Origin: Sphingomonas colocasiae
GTDB taxonomy: Bacteria; Pseudomonadota; Alphaproteobacteria; Sphingomonadales; Sphingomonadaceae
Direction: 5' to 3'
NCBI RefSeq assembly: GCF_019880585.1
Contig: NZ_JAINVV010000008.1
Coordinates: 186,001-250,000, forward strand
Length of the DNA: 64,000 nt
Shown: positions 35,557 to 44,476 of the stretch, in pieces
How the letters are laid out: each line of letters begins with the position of its first letter
Numbering within the stretch: position 1 is the stretch's first letter
Notes under the pieces: generated by a model
What the model was told of the DNA's origin: nothing
The model's database searches: none
Seen by the model: only the letters and a program-made list of their open reading frames with translations
Made by a program: the position numbers and the translations under genes

Positions 35557-36771
35557 ATGACCCCGTCGATATCCGTCCAGCCGGGATCGGTGCGGGCGAC
35601 GCGGATGCCGCGTCGCTGGTGGACCTTCGCGCTGGTCGCGCCGCTGCTGCTGTTCCTGTTGGCGAGCTTCATCGTGCCGGTGCTGATGATGCTCTCCCGC
35701 GCGGTGACCGATCACGAACTCGCCGACAGTTGGCCGAAAAGTGCGGCGGCGCTCTCGCGATGGGATGGAGAGGGCCTGCCCGATGATGCGCTGGCGCGCA
35801 CCGTCGCCGCCGAGATGCTGGCGACCCGGCAGGCGGGCACGCTCAACCGCGTCGCCAACCGGCTCAATTACGACGTGGTCGGATCGCGGACTTTGCTCTA
35901 CCTGACCGCCGATCGCATGGCCGCCGGGGCGCCCGGCAATTCGCTCGCCGATCTGGTGCGGATCGATCCGCGCTGGGCCAACCGCACCTATTGGTCGGCG
36001 ATGCGGCACGCGGCCGGGCCGCTGACCAGCTATTACCTGCTCGCCTCGCTCGACCGGCGGATCGACGCGGACGGCAATATCGCGGCGGTTTCGCGCGAAC
36101 AGGCGGTGTTCGTCGATATCTTCCTGCGCACCTTCAAGATCAGCCTGGTCGTCGCCCTGCTCTGCACGATGCTGGGCTATCCCGTCGCCTATCTGCTGGC
36201 CTCGCTGCCCGAACGCCGCGCCAATCCGCTGCTGATCCTGGTGCTGCTGCCCTTCTGGACCTCCGCACTGGTGCGAACCACCGCCTGGGTGGTGCTGCTG
36301 CAAACCAATGGCGTGGTGAACGGGCTGCTCGAACAGGCCGGGCTGATCGATGCGCCGCTGCAACTGATCTACAACCGGCTGGGCGTCTATATCGCGATGA
36401 CGCATGTGTTGCTGCCCTTCTTCATCCTGCCGCTCTACGGCGTGATGAAGGGGATCGAGCCGTCGGCGATGCGCGCCGCCAGTTCGCTCGGCGCGACGCC
36501 GCTCACCGCTTTCCTCAAAGTCTATCTGCCGCAGACCATGCCGGGCGTGGCGGCGGGCGCGATCATCGTCTTCACGCTGGCGCTGGGCTATTACATCACG
36601 CCCGCGCTGGTCGGCGGCGGCGCGGACCAGATGATCAGCGGATCGATCGCCTTCTACACCAACCAGTCGCTCAACTGGGGCATGGCGGCGGCGCTCAGCC
36701 TGTTACTGCTGATCCCGCTGCTGCTGATGGTCTTCGCCGGGCGCACGATGGCGCGAACGGTGCCGGCATGA
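35557..36771 (+). CDS. ABC importer permease (PotB-like)
   Basis: A 404-residue inner-membrane permease, longer than the usual 280-300 residues because of a periplasmic insertion of about 100 residues between the first and second membrane segments (from DHELADSWPKSAAALSRWDG to about SREQAVFVDIFLRTF). The cytoplasmic EAA-type loop is AMRAASSLGATPLTAFLKVYLP. The ATG at 35557 lies 4 bases after the binding-protein stop; an in-frame start within that gene is disregarded. The insertion may contact the binding protein. Confidence 0.88.
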   Translation: MTPSISVQPGSVRATRMPRRWWTFALVAPLLLFLLASFIVPVLMMLSRAVTDHELADSWPKSAAALSRWDGEGLPDDALARTVAAEMLATRQAGTLNRVANRLNYDVVGSRTLLYLTADRMAAGAPGNSLADLVRIDPRWANRTYWSAMRHAAGPLTSYYLLASLDRRIDADGNIAAVSREQAVFVDIFLRTFKISLVVALLCTMLGYPVAYLLASLPERRANPLLILVLLPFWTSALVRTTAWVVLLQTNGVVNGLLEQAGLIDAPLQLIYNRLGVYIAMTHVLLPFFILPLYGVMKGIEPSAMRAASSLGATPLTAFLKVYLPQTMPGVAAGAIIVFTLALGYYITPALVGGGADQMISGSIAFYTNQSLNWGMAAALSLLLLIPLLLMVFAGRTMARTVPA

Positions 36772-37589
36772 GCACGCATGGCATCGCATCGCGCGGCTGG
36801 GGCCGTTTCGCGCTGATCGGCTATTGCAGCCTGGTCTTCGCCTTCCTGGTGCTGCCGATCCTGGCGGTGGTGCCGCTGTCGCTCAACCCCAGCTCGTTCC
36901 TGGTCTTTCCAGAGCATGGCCTCTCGCTGCGCTGGTACCGGGCGCTGTGGGACTCGCCGCAATGGATGCGCGCCTTCGGCAACAGCCTGTCAGTCGCCAC
37001 CGCGACCATGCTGATCGCGACGCCGCTCGGCACGCTCGCCGCGATCGGCCTCGCCAATATGCGGTCGCGCGCCAAGCCGCTGATCGTCGCGCTGCTCTCG
37101 GCGCCGATGGTCGTGCCCGTCGTGATCGTCGCGATCGCCTTTTATTTCCTGTTCGCGCCACTGGGCCTGGTCAACGGCTTTGCCGGCCTCGTCATCGCGC
37201 ACACGGTGCTTGCCCTGCCCTTCGTCGTCATCGTCGTCCATGCCTCGCTCCAGGGTTTCGATTTCGAACTGGTGCGCGCCGCCGCGAGCCTGGGCGCCCG
37301 CCCCGCCACCGTGATGGTGCGCGTGCTGGCGCCGCTGATCGCGCCGGGCATCGCAGCGGGCGCGGTCTTCGCCTTCATGACGTCATTCGACGAGACGGTG
37401 GTGGCGCTGTTCATCGCCGGCCCCGATCAACGCACGCTGCCGATGCAGATGTTCGAAGGCGTGCGCGAGCAGATCAGCCCCGCCATCACCGCCGCCGCGA
37501 CCCTGCTGGTGATCGCATCGACCGTGCTGCTCGGCACCGCCGAACTGCTGCGCCGCCGCGCCGACCGGCTGCGTCCGGATCGGCCATGA
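36768..37589 (+). CDS. ABC importer permease (PotC-like)
   Basis: A 273-residue inner-membrane permease with about six hydrophobic segments and the EAA loop LVRAAASLGARPATVMVRVLAP, followed by FAFMTSFDETVVALFIAG, which is highly typical of PotC. It overlaps the PotB-like gene by ATGA and the PatB-like gene by ATGA at 37586. It forms the membrane pore with the PotB-like subunit. Confidence 0.92.
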   Translation: MSTHGIASRGWGRFALIGYCSLVFAFLVLPILAVVPLSLNPSSFLVFPEHGLSLRWYRALWDSPQWMRAFGNSLSVATATMLIATPLGTLAAIGLANMRSRAKPLIVALLSAPMVVPVVIVAIAFYFLFAPLGLVNGFAGLVIAHTVLALPFVVIVVHASLQGFDFELVRAAASLGARPATVMVRVLAPLIAPGIAAGAVFAFMTSFDETVVALFIAGPDQRTLPMQMFEGVREQISPAITAAATLLVIASTVLLGTAELLRRRADRLRPDRP

Positions 37590-38800
37590 TTGAAGTTCCG
37601 TCCGAAGCCGAACTGCGCCGGCGCGCCGGCCGCAAATGGCGCAGCTATCCCGACGACGTGATCCCGGCCTGGATCGCGGACATGGATCTGATGCCCGCGC
37701 CGGCGATCGTGGAGACGCTGTCCGAAGCGGTGCGGCTGGGGGATTTCGGCTATGGCCTGACCATGGCGACGAACGGCGTCCCCGCCGCCTTTGCGCGCTG
37801 GGCGGAGCGGCGCTGGGACTGGCGGGTCTCGCCCGAACATGTGCTGCTGATGCCCGATGTCGTCGGCGGGATCGCCAATTGCATCGAGGCGCTGAGCGCG
37901 CCGGGCGATGCGATCATCGTCCAGACGCCTGCCTATCCTCCGCTGCTCAGTTCGGTGCGGACCGCCGGCCGCCGGCTGATCGAGCACCCTCTGGCCGATG
38001 GCCGGATCGACCTGGACGAACTCGATGCGCTGATGAGCCGGGATGGTGCGCGGATGATGCTGTTCTGCCATCCGCACAATCCCAGCGGCCACTGTTTTAC
38101 CGCGCTCGAACTGACCGGCATCGCCGAGCTTGCGCGCCGTCACGACGTGATCGTGATTTCGGACGAAGTGCATGCCGACCTGACCTATAAACCGCATCGC
38201 CATATTCCCTTCGCGACGATCGCGCCCGAACGCACGGTGACGCTCAATGCGCCGAGCAAGGCGTTCAACGTCGCGGGGCTGCGCACGGCGGTCTGCGCGG
38301 CGCGGGGCGATTTGCTGGCGAAGCTCAAGGCCTTGCCCTCGACGCGCTGGAACGCCTTTTCCGCGCCGGGCGTCCGCGCCGCGCTGGCGGCGTGGAGCGA
38401 CGCGGGGGAGGACTGGCTGATCGCCTGTGTCGATCATCTCCAGGCGCGGCGCGACCAGCTTGCGGCGCTGCTTGCGGAGCATTGCCCGGCGATCGGCTAT
38501 ATGCCTCCCGAAGCCGGCTATCTCGCCTGGCTCGATTGCCGGGCGCTCGGGCTGGAGAATCCGGCGGGGTATTTTCTGGAGCGGGCGAAGGTCGCGCTGT
38601 CGGCGGGGCCGGATTTCGGCGCGCCGGGTGAGGGGTTCGTGCGGCTCAATTTCGCGACTTCGGCTGAGATATTGGAGGAGATTGTGGTGAGGATGGGTCG
38701 GGTGCTTTCTCCCCTCCCGTTTACGGGAGGGGTCGGGGGAGGGCCTGTCAACGTCAGCACCAAGCCCAAACAGGCCCTCCCGCAAGCGGGAGGGGGATAA
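37586..38800 (+). CDS. PatB/MalY-type PLP lyase or aminotransferase with repeat-derived C-terminus
   Basis: A 404-residue fold-type I PLP enzyme of the PatB/MalY (cystathionine beta-lyase) group. It shows IPAWIADMDLMPAPAIVE, VLLMPDVVGGIANCIEAL, HPHNPSGHCFT, SDEVHADLTY and Lys225 in APSKAFNVAGLR. Family similarity ends near EEIVVRMGRVL; the final residues (SPLPFTGGVGGG... and ...ALPQAGGG) are encoded within two GC-rich hairpin repeats, and the stop TAA lies just after the second. The start overlaps the permease by ATGA, so it belongs to the importer operon. It may cleave or transaminate an imported sulfur or amino compound. It converges with the dipeptidase gene, 4 bases away. Confidence 0.88.
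   Translation: MIEVPSEAELRRRAGRKWRSYPDDVIPAWIADMDLMPAPAIVETLSEAVRLGDFGYGLTMATNGVPAAFARWAERRWDWRVSPEHVLLMPDVVGGIANCIEALSAPGDAIIVQTPAYPPLLSSVRTAGRRLIEHPLADGRIDLDELDALMSRDGARMMLFCHPHNPSGHCFTALELTGIAELARRHDVIVISDEVHADLTYKPHRHIPFATIAPERTVTLNAPSKAFNVAGLRTAVCAARGDLLAKLKALPSTRWNAFSAPGVRAALAAWSDAGEDWLIACVDHLQARRDQLAALLAEHCPAIGYMPPEAGYLAWLDCRALGLENPAGYFLERAKVALSAGPDFGAPGEGFVRLNFATSAEILEEIVVRMGRVLSPLPFTGGVGGGPVNVSTKPKQALPQAGGG
38711..38794. repeat. Paired GC-rich hairpins inside the end of the PatB-like gene
   Basis: The first hairpin is CCCCTCCCGT-tt-ACGGGAGGGG at 38711-38732; the second is CCCTCCCGC-aa-GCGGGAGGG at 38775-38794. AGGCCTG-like halves GGCCTGT (38742-38748) and ACAGGCC (38770-38776) also pair, enclosing the region. 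They resemble a dispersed intergenic repeat and probably act as a bidirectional transcript end for the convergent genes. Confidence 0.7.
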
Positions 38801-38804
38801 TCAC

Positions 38805-39956
38805 TCAACCGCCCCAAACCTCCGCGCAAAGCCTTGCGAAATTGCCGCCGAGCAGCTTCTCGATCCGCCGCGCGGGCCAGCCGCGCGCGGAGAGATCGTC
38901 GGCGAGGCGCAGGAAGCGCGCGGGCTCGTTATACTCCGGCACCAGATTGAGCACATCCGGGGCCTCGCCCGGGGCCGCCACGCCCAACGCACGACGCTCT
39001 TCATAGAAGCGCTTCTGCGCCGCCAGCGCCTCCGGACCGGTCGGCGCCGCGCGGATGCCACCATCGGTGCCGAGCGAGACATGATCCTCCCCCGCCACCT
39101 TCACCACATGCTCGACATGGCGGATGACATCCTCGGCGCGCGCCTGGCCGCCCGCACGCAGGAAGGGCATGAAATAGATGCCGGCGACGCCACCCTTATC
39201 GGCGAGTGCCCGCAATTCGATATCCGACGTGTTGCGCGGCACGTCGACCAGCGCGCGGCAGCCGGTGTGGCTGATCGCGATCGGCGCGGTGGAGGCGGCG
39301 ATGGCGTCGGCGATGGTGCGCGCGCCGGCATGGCTGGCATCGACCAGCATCCGCCGCGCGTTGAGCGCCGCGACGACATCGCGGCCATAGGCGCTGAGCC
39401 CGGCATTGGCGGGCTCCAGGCAGCCGTCGCCGACGAGGTTGCGGATGTTGTAGGTCAATTGGACGATGCGCACGCCGAGCAGATCGAACAGGTCGAGCCG
39501 GCCGATCTCGGTTTCGAGCGGGACACTGTCCTGGAAACCGAAGATCACGCCCAGCCGTCCGCTGTCCTGCGCCAGTTTGAGGTCGGCGGCACTGCGGACC
39601 TGGAGCAGATGGTCGGGAAAGGCGGAGACGAAGCGCGCATAGCGGGTGATGCGGCGCAAGGTCTCCTCGAAGCGGCCCGGCGCCCCGCCGCCCGCCCCCA
39701 CCGTCTGGTTGATCGCGGTAAGGCCCGAGGCGCGGAACGCGTCGAGCTGCGCCTGGATGCCCGGCGATCTGGGATCGAGATTGCCGAGCGAACCGAGCCC
39801 GTCGATCACCATCGCGCGGGCGTAGCGCTCCGCACCGAAGCCTTGGGCATGGGCCCGACCGGCGAATGCCAGCGCCGCGGCACCGGCGAGCACGGTGCGG
39901 CGGCTGGGGCAAATTGCACGAACGGAATGTTGAAAAGGTGAATTGAAGCCACTCAC
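38805..39956 (-). CDS. M19-like (membrane dipeptidase) exported protein lacking the first metal site
   Basis: A 383-residue protein with a Tat-type signal (SRRTVLAGAAALAFAG). It keeps M19 motifs VDASHAG, ISHTGCRAL and DVPRN, and the SLGTDGG segment, matching the second-metal histidines, the conserved Arg and the Asp of renal dipeptidase. The usual HxD near the N-terminus is replaced by VIDGLGSLG, and the bridging-Glu segment (EGGHS in the human enzyme) by FGFQDSV. It may be a one-metal enzyme, have changed chemistry, or be inactive. It is separated from the upstream peptidase genes by a 30-bp inverted repeat. Confidence 0.85.
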   Translation of the reverse strand: MSGFNSPFQHSVRAICPSRRTVLAGAAALAFAGRAHAQGFGAERYARAMVIDGLGSLGNLDPRSPGIQAQLDAFRASGLTAINQTVGAGGGAPGRFEETLRRITRYARFVSAFPDHLLQVRSAADLKLAQDSGRLGVIFGFQDSVPLETEIGRLDLFDLLGVRIVQLTYNIRNLVGDGCLEPANAGLSAYGRDVVAALNARRMLVDASHAGARTIADAIAASTAPIAISHTGCRALVDVPRNTSDIELRALADKGGVAGIYFMPFLRAGGQARAEDVIRHVEHVVKVAGEDHVSLGTDGGIRAAPTGPEALAAQKRFYEERRALGVAAPGEAPDVLNLVPEYNEPARFLRLADDLSARGWPARRIEKLLGGNFARLCAEVWGG

Positions 39957-39981
39957 GGCGTCATCCCCGCCCTTCGAAAGC

Positions 39982-40055
39982 CGTCATTGCGAGCGAAGCG
40001 AAGCAATCCAGGGATGCACGAGCCGCTGGATTGCTTCGCTTCGCTCGCAATGACG
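39982..40055. repeat. Perfect 30-bp inverted repeat (cattgcgagcgaagcg family)
   Basis: Arms at 39982-40011 and 40026-40055 are perfect 30-bp inverted repeats around a 14-base loop; each arm contains CATTGCGAGCGAAGCGAAGC or its complement. It fills the gap between the M1-like gene and the dipeptidase gene and is a well-known style of alphaproteobacterial intergenic repeat. It would form a very stable hairpin in the transcript. Confidence 0.85.
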
Positions 40056-40130
40056 ACGGTAGTGAAACCTGCTCTGCAAACTCCAGATCGCCCCCGGCAG
40101 CGTACCTACGCGGGAATGGCGAGAAGCTTT

Positions 40131-41357
40131 TCACGTCCGCATCGCCGTTTCGAACCATGTCGCCTGATCGGCGCCGGCGATTGCGGTCAGATGCTTCAGG
40201 AAGATCGGCGTGGTGTGGACGGGCTCATGCGCCATCGCGATCATCAGCCGGTCCATCGCCGGCCGCCCGATCCTCTTGTCGAGCTCCCACAGGATCAGCG
40301 GCCCCTTGCCGTAGAGCTGGATGCGATTGGGGCGACCATGGCCCATCACCGGGCCGGCATCCTTGCTGCCATCGACCTTGGAGGCGATGTTCCTGGCGAT
40401 CTCCCCGGCGCCGAAGGTCGCCTCGACATAGCGCATCGACATATATTCGGCGGCGGATTCGACCAGCCAGAAATCCTCGCTGAGCGGGCTCGCCAGCATC
40501 CACCAGGCATGGCCGACCTCGTGCGCGACATAGCGCGCCGGATTGACCTCCGGCACGTCCTCGCCCGATCGCCCGCCTTCGGAAAGCACGGTATAGGCGG
40601 TACGGGCATAGCCGAGACCGCTTTTGCGCCAGACCTGCGCCATCCGCACCTTGCGCGGCAGGGGACCGAACATCGCCTCGAAATAACGCGCCGCGCCCTC
40701 GGCATGCTTGACGTAGAACCCCGAAAGCCGCGTCGAAAGATCGCGGCCGAAAAATTCGACGCCATGCGCCTCGGCGCGTTGCAGCCCCTGCATCGCGACC
40801 ATCGGCAGATCGATATCGATGAAGTCGCGGCGGATGCGGACCCCGGTCTTCGTCCGCTTCACATCACCCTGGGCGACGACGACGAGATCGGGGGCCAGCC
40901 CCTCGATATCGGCATCGACGGTGAAGCGCGTCTGGATGTCCGCGCCGATCGGAATCCACATATGATCGATGAACAGCTCGAACCCTTCAGGCCGCAAGGC
41001 GGCGGCGTTGCTGTCATGTTTGGTGTTGATCTGCCCGGTATAAAGGAAGCGCAGCTTGACCGGCGCGGCGGTCGGCTTCGCGAAATGGAAGGTGTAGCGC
41101 GTCAGTTCCTCGACCGGCTTTTCCGCAGGCTCGGTCGTCACCGTCACGCCGCTCGGAAGCTGCATCGGCTGCAGCGCGAACCGCCGCGACAGCAGGAAGG
41201 ATTTTTCGGGCATGGCCTCCGTCAGCGTGACGGTGACGTCCGCCTTCAGATTGCCCTGGGGATCGAAATCGGCGTTCACCCGATAATGGGGCGGGGCGGC
41301 ATGGGCGCTCGCCACGGACAGAAGGCCCAGAACCAGGCCCGAGACGATACGCATCAT
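40131..41357 (-). CDS. M1-like gluzincin metallopeptidase homologue
   Basis: A 408-residue exported protein with a signal peptide ending ASAHAAP. It carries the zinc motif HEVGH at residues 279-283, followed by WLVESAAEYMSMRY, where the third ligand (Glu300) is 16 residues after the second His instead of the usual 18 of M1 aminopeptidases. The N-terminal 200 residues are beta-rich, as in the M1 N-domain, but the protein lacks a long C-terminal helical domain, so it is half the usual length. Reaction is predicted to be peptide hydrolysis in the periplasm. It follows the M38-type gene by 6 bases. Confidence 0.8.
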   Translation of the reverse strand: MMRIVSGLVLGLLSVASAHAAPPHYRVNADFDPQGNLKADVTVTLTEAMPEKSFLLSRRFALQPMQLPSGVTVTTEPAEKPVEELTRYTFHFAKPTAAPVKLRFLYTGQINTKHDSNAAALRPEGFELFIDHMWIPIGADIQTRFTVDADIEGLAPDLVVVAQGDVKRTKTGVRIRRDFIDIDLPMVAMQGLQRAEAHGVEFFGRDLSTRLSGFYVKHAEGAARYFEAMFGPLPRKVRMAQVWRKSGLGYARTAYTVLSEGGRSGEDVPEVNPARYVAHEVGHAWWMLASPLSEDFWLVESAAEYMSMRYVEATFGAGEIARNIASKVDGSKDAGPVMGHGRPNRIQLYGKGPLILWELDKRIGRPAMDRLMIAMAHEPVHTTPIFLKHLTAIAGADQATWFETAMRT

Positions 41358-41363
41358 TCCCCC

Positions 41364-42662
41364 CTATTTCTTGTAGATCGTGCCGCCCTTCATCACGAAG
41401 CCGACATGCTGGAGTGTGGTGACATCGGTCAGCGGATCGCCGCGCACCGCGACGATGTCCGCCGCCTTGCCCGGCGCGAGCGAGCCGATCGTCGAGAGCA
41501 GGCCGAGATGATCGGCGGCGTTGACGGTCGCGGCGCGGATCGCCTCGAGCGGCGTCAGCCCGGCGCGGACCAGCAGCGAGAATTCGCGCGCATTCTCGCC
41601 ATGCTTGCTCACGCTGGCATCGGTGCCGAAGGCGATGCGCACGCCATGTTTGTGCGCAAAGGCGGCCGATTGCAGCATGCGCGGCCCCGCCTCCAGCGCC
41701 TTGGCGCGGACGGCGGGGGACAGGAAGCTTTGCGGATCATTGCCCCAGCGCGTCACCGTATCGCCGGCTAGCAAGGTCGGGATCAGCCAGGCATTGTTCG
41801 CCTTGAACAGCTTCACCGTCTCCGCATCGAGATTGGTGCCATGTTCGACCGAATCGCCGCCCGCGCCGAGAAAGGCGTTCATCGCCGCGGCATTGTGCGC
41901 ATGCGCGGTGACGCGGCGGCCGAGCGCGTGCGCGGCATCGACAATCGCCTTGATCTCGTCGTCGGCGAATTGCTGGCCCAGTCCCGACGCCTGATCCGCC
42001 AGCACCGATCCGGTCGCGACGATCTTGATCATGTCCGCGCCGCGATGGATCGTCTCGCGCGTCACGCGTCGGCAATCGTCGCCACCCGAACACAGGCTGG
42101 GCCGGCGGACGAGATGGCCGACATCGGGCCGGTAGCCCGCCGGATCGCCCGCGCCGCCATGCGGGCTCAGTGCGTTGCCCGCCGCCACGATGCGCGGCCC
42201 GGGCACCTTGCCGGCGGCGATGCCGTCGCGCAGCGCGAAGATCGCGTCATTCTCCTCGCCCATGTCCGCGACGGTGGTGAAGCCGGCGTCGAGCGTGATC
42301 CGCGCATAGCGCGCGCCGTCGATCGCGAGGTCGGCGGCGGTCTGCACGGTGCGGCGCAACTTATCGTTGGGGCCGTTTTCGTGGCAGATATGGACATGGC
42401 TGTCGATCAGGCCGGGCAGTACGAAACTGTCGGCAAGATCGACGACATCGCCTTCGCCGACGAAACCGGCGCGGATCTCCGCCACCTTGCCGTCGCGCAC
42501 CACGATGGTCTGGCGCTCGAGCACGCGCCCGCTCGCCGGATCGGCGAGCAATTTGCCGGCATGGATATAGGTTGCCGGCGCTTCCTGCGCAGCGGCGCCC
42601 CAGCCCAAAGCCGCGATCGCCAGTGCAGCGCCGCCCGCCAACAAATGCCATGTCCGTTTCAT
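41364..42662 (-). CDS. Secreted M38-type metal amidohydrolase (Xaa-Pro/Xaa-Xaa dipeptidase-like)
   Basis: A 432-residue amidohydrolase with a signal peptide ending GAAAQ. The binuclear metal site is visible as His89 and His91 in IDSHVHIC, the carbamylated-Lys candidate in GADMIKIVATG, HAHN and EHGT, and the Asp in AFGTDASVSKHG. The long segment HGGAGDPAGYRPDVGHLV resembles alphaproteobacterial carboxypeptidase-like members such as Caulobacter Cc2672, which release C-terminal amino acids from dipeptides; that assignment is by recall. It overlaps the DUF885 gene upstream by ATGA. Confidence 0.88.
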   Translation of the reverse strand: MKRTWHLLAGGAALAIAALGWGAAAQEAPATYIHAGKLLADPASGRVLERQTIVVRDGKVAEIRAGFVGEGDVVDLADSFVLPGLIDSHVHICHENGPNDKLRRTVQTAADLAIDGARYARITLDAGFTTVADMGEENDAIFALRDGIAAGKVPGPRIVAAGNALSPHGGAGDPAGYRPDVGHLVRRPSLCSGGDDCRRVTRETIHRGADMIKIVATGSVLADQASGLGQQFADDEIKAIVDAAHALGRRVTAHAHNAAAMNAFLGAGGDSVEHGTNLDAETVKLFKANNAWLIPTLLAGDTVTRWGNDPQSFLSPAVRAKALEAGPRMLQSAAFAHKHGVRIAFGTDASVSKHGENAREFSLLVRAGLTPLEAIRAATVNAADHLGLLSTIGSLAPGKAADIVAVRGDPLTDVTTLQHVGFVMKGGTIYKK

Positions 42663-44476
42663 GCGTTTCGACCCTTCCCGCCGCCCGCGATCCAGGCGGC
42701 AATCTGCTCGTCCAGGATCGGCAGCGGCAGCGGCCCGGCCCCGAGCGCGACGTCATGGAAGGCGCGCAAGTCGAACGCCGGACCGAGCTTCGCCTTCGCC
42801 CGGCTCCTCAGCTCGAGGAACTTCTGCATGCCGACATAATAGGATGTCGCCTGGCCGGGAATGACGATGTAGCGGTCGATCTCGCGCTGGTTGTCGTAGT
42901 GGCTCGACGGCATGTTTTCGTCGAAATAGGCGGTGGCCCGTTCGCGCGTCCATTTGATGTGGTGGATGCCGGTGTCGACCACCAGCCGGCAGGCGCGCAT
43001 CAGTTCGAGCGAGAGCCGCCCAAAATCCGAATAGGGATCGGCATAGAGCCCCATCTCCTTGGGCAGCCGTTCCGAATAGAGGCCCCAGCCCTCGCTGAAC
43101 GCGGCGATGCTCGCGAAACGACGAAATTTGGGCAGCCCCGTCATCTCGTGCGCGATGCAGGTTTCGACATGATGGCCCGGGATCGCCTCGTGATAGAGCG
43201 TCGCGGCGAGCTGGTAGCGCGGCTGCGCCTTCATATCCGCCAGGTTGATATAGAAGATGCCCGGCGACGATCCGTCCTGCGGCGGATTGCGATATTGCGC
43301 CTTGGGCGCCGATTTCTCGCGCCAGGCCTCGGTCGGCCGGACGACGACCTCCGCCTTGGGCAACACGCCGAACAATTCGCTCTGGCGCTTGCGGATCTCG
43401 TCGAGCAAAGCGTTCGCCTCCGCGACATAGGCGGCGCGACCGGCATCGTTGTCGGGATGGTAGAATTGCGGATCGCTGCGCATGAAGGCGAAGAAATCCT
43501 GCAGATTTCCAGCGAAACCGACGCGTTTCATGATGGCGCGCATCTCGTCATGGATCCGCGCCACCTCACGAAGCCCGAGCTCGTGGACGTCGGCCGCCTT
43601 GAGCGGCAACGTCGTATAGGATTCGAGTTGGGCCTCGTAATAGGCCTGGCCGTCGGGCAGCTTCCAGATGCCGTCGATGGTATCTGCCTGGGCTTCGGCG
43701 GCGCGCAGATGCGCGATCAGTGCGCGATAGCCGGTGGCGAAGCCGCCCAAAAGCGCGGCGGTGACGCGCGCGAGCAGGTCGGCGCGTTCAGCATCGGTGA
43801 AATCGGCCTTGGTTACCTTGGCCCTGAAATCGGCGAGGATCGGGCTGTCGGCCACGCCCGCGTCGAAGGGCGCGCCTTTCAGCATGTTCTCGCACGGACC
43901 GATCACCTGCGCATAGACGAAGCGCGGCGGACGGATGCCCTTCGCCTCCTGACGAACAAGCCCCGCGATCGCCTGCGCCATCAGCGGCCCGACCCCGGCG
44001 ACACGCGCGATATAGGCATCGGCATCGGCGCGCGTGGCGATCGGATGACTGTTGGTGAGCGTGCTCGGCACGCGCGTGTGCAGCCCGCCCATCTGCGTCA
44101 TCGCATAATCATGATCGCGCCAGCGGAAGTCGGCGATGCCGCGCTCGGCGGAACGCTCGAACATGCGATAGCTGAGCCGCGCCTGGGGCGAGAGTTTGGC
44201 GACATCGAAGCTGCGGAGCACGGACAGATCCCGCTTGAGCAGTTCATGGCTTTCGAGCGCGCGCGCTTCGCCGATATCGTCCCACTTGTCCTGATCGCGG
44301 CGGATGCCGAGCGCCGACTGGCGCGTCGGGCTGCGATCGAGGCCGCGCTGGAACACGCTCTCGAAAAACGCGTCGAGCCGGGCATCCTCGTCGGTTTCGG
44401 CCGCGAAGAGCAGCGGCATGGCGAGTGTGCCCAGCAGGAGCGCGACCGACGCGCCGAACCGACGCCGGCTGATCAT
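42659..44476 (-). CDS. DUF885-family exported hydrolase, tandem copy b
   Basis: A 605-residue DUF885 (PF05960-type) protein with a twin-arginine signal (SRRRFGASVALLLG). The conserved metal motif HEAIPGHH starts at His429, followed by AFSEGWGLYSERL and the C-terminal IPGQATSYYVG. The family is widely annotated as putative peptidases, with a metallopeptidase-like motif, but activities are largely untested. It is a tandem paralogue of the gene at 44473-46278, sharing RLxAFFESVFQR and the HExxPGHH motif. The ATG at 44476 overlaps the upstream stop by ATGA, which decides the start. Confidence 0.9.
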   Translation of the reverse strand: MISRRRFGASVALLLGTLAMPLLFAAETDEDARLDAFFESVFQRGLDRSPTRQSALGIRRDQDKWDDIGEARALESHELLKRDLSVLRSFDVAKLSPQARLSYRMFERSAERGIADFRWRDHDYAMTQMGGLHTRVPSTLTNSHPIATRADADAYIARVAGVGPLMAQAIAGLVRQEAKGIRPPRFVYAQVIGPCENMLKGAPFDAGVADSPILADFRAKVTKADFTDAERADLLARVTAALLGGFATGYRALIAHLRAAEAQADTIDGIWKLPDGQAYYEAQLESYTTLPLKAADVHELGLREVARIHDEMRAIMKRVGFAGNLQDFFAFMRSDPQFYHPDNDAGRAAYVAEANALLDEIRKRQSELFGVLPKAEVVVRPTEAWREKSAPKAQYRNPPQDGSSPGIFYINLADMKAQPRYQLAATLYHEAIPGHHVETCIAHEMTGLPKFRRFASIAAFSEGWGLYSERLPKEMGLYADPYSDFGRLSLELMRACRLVVDTGIHHIKWTRERATAYFDENMPSSHYDNQREIDRYIVIPGQATSYYVGMQKFLELRSRAKAKLGPAFDLRAFHDVALGAGPLPLPILDEQIAAWIAGGGKGRNA

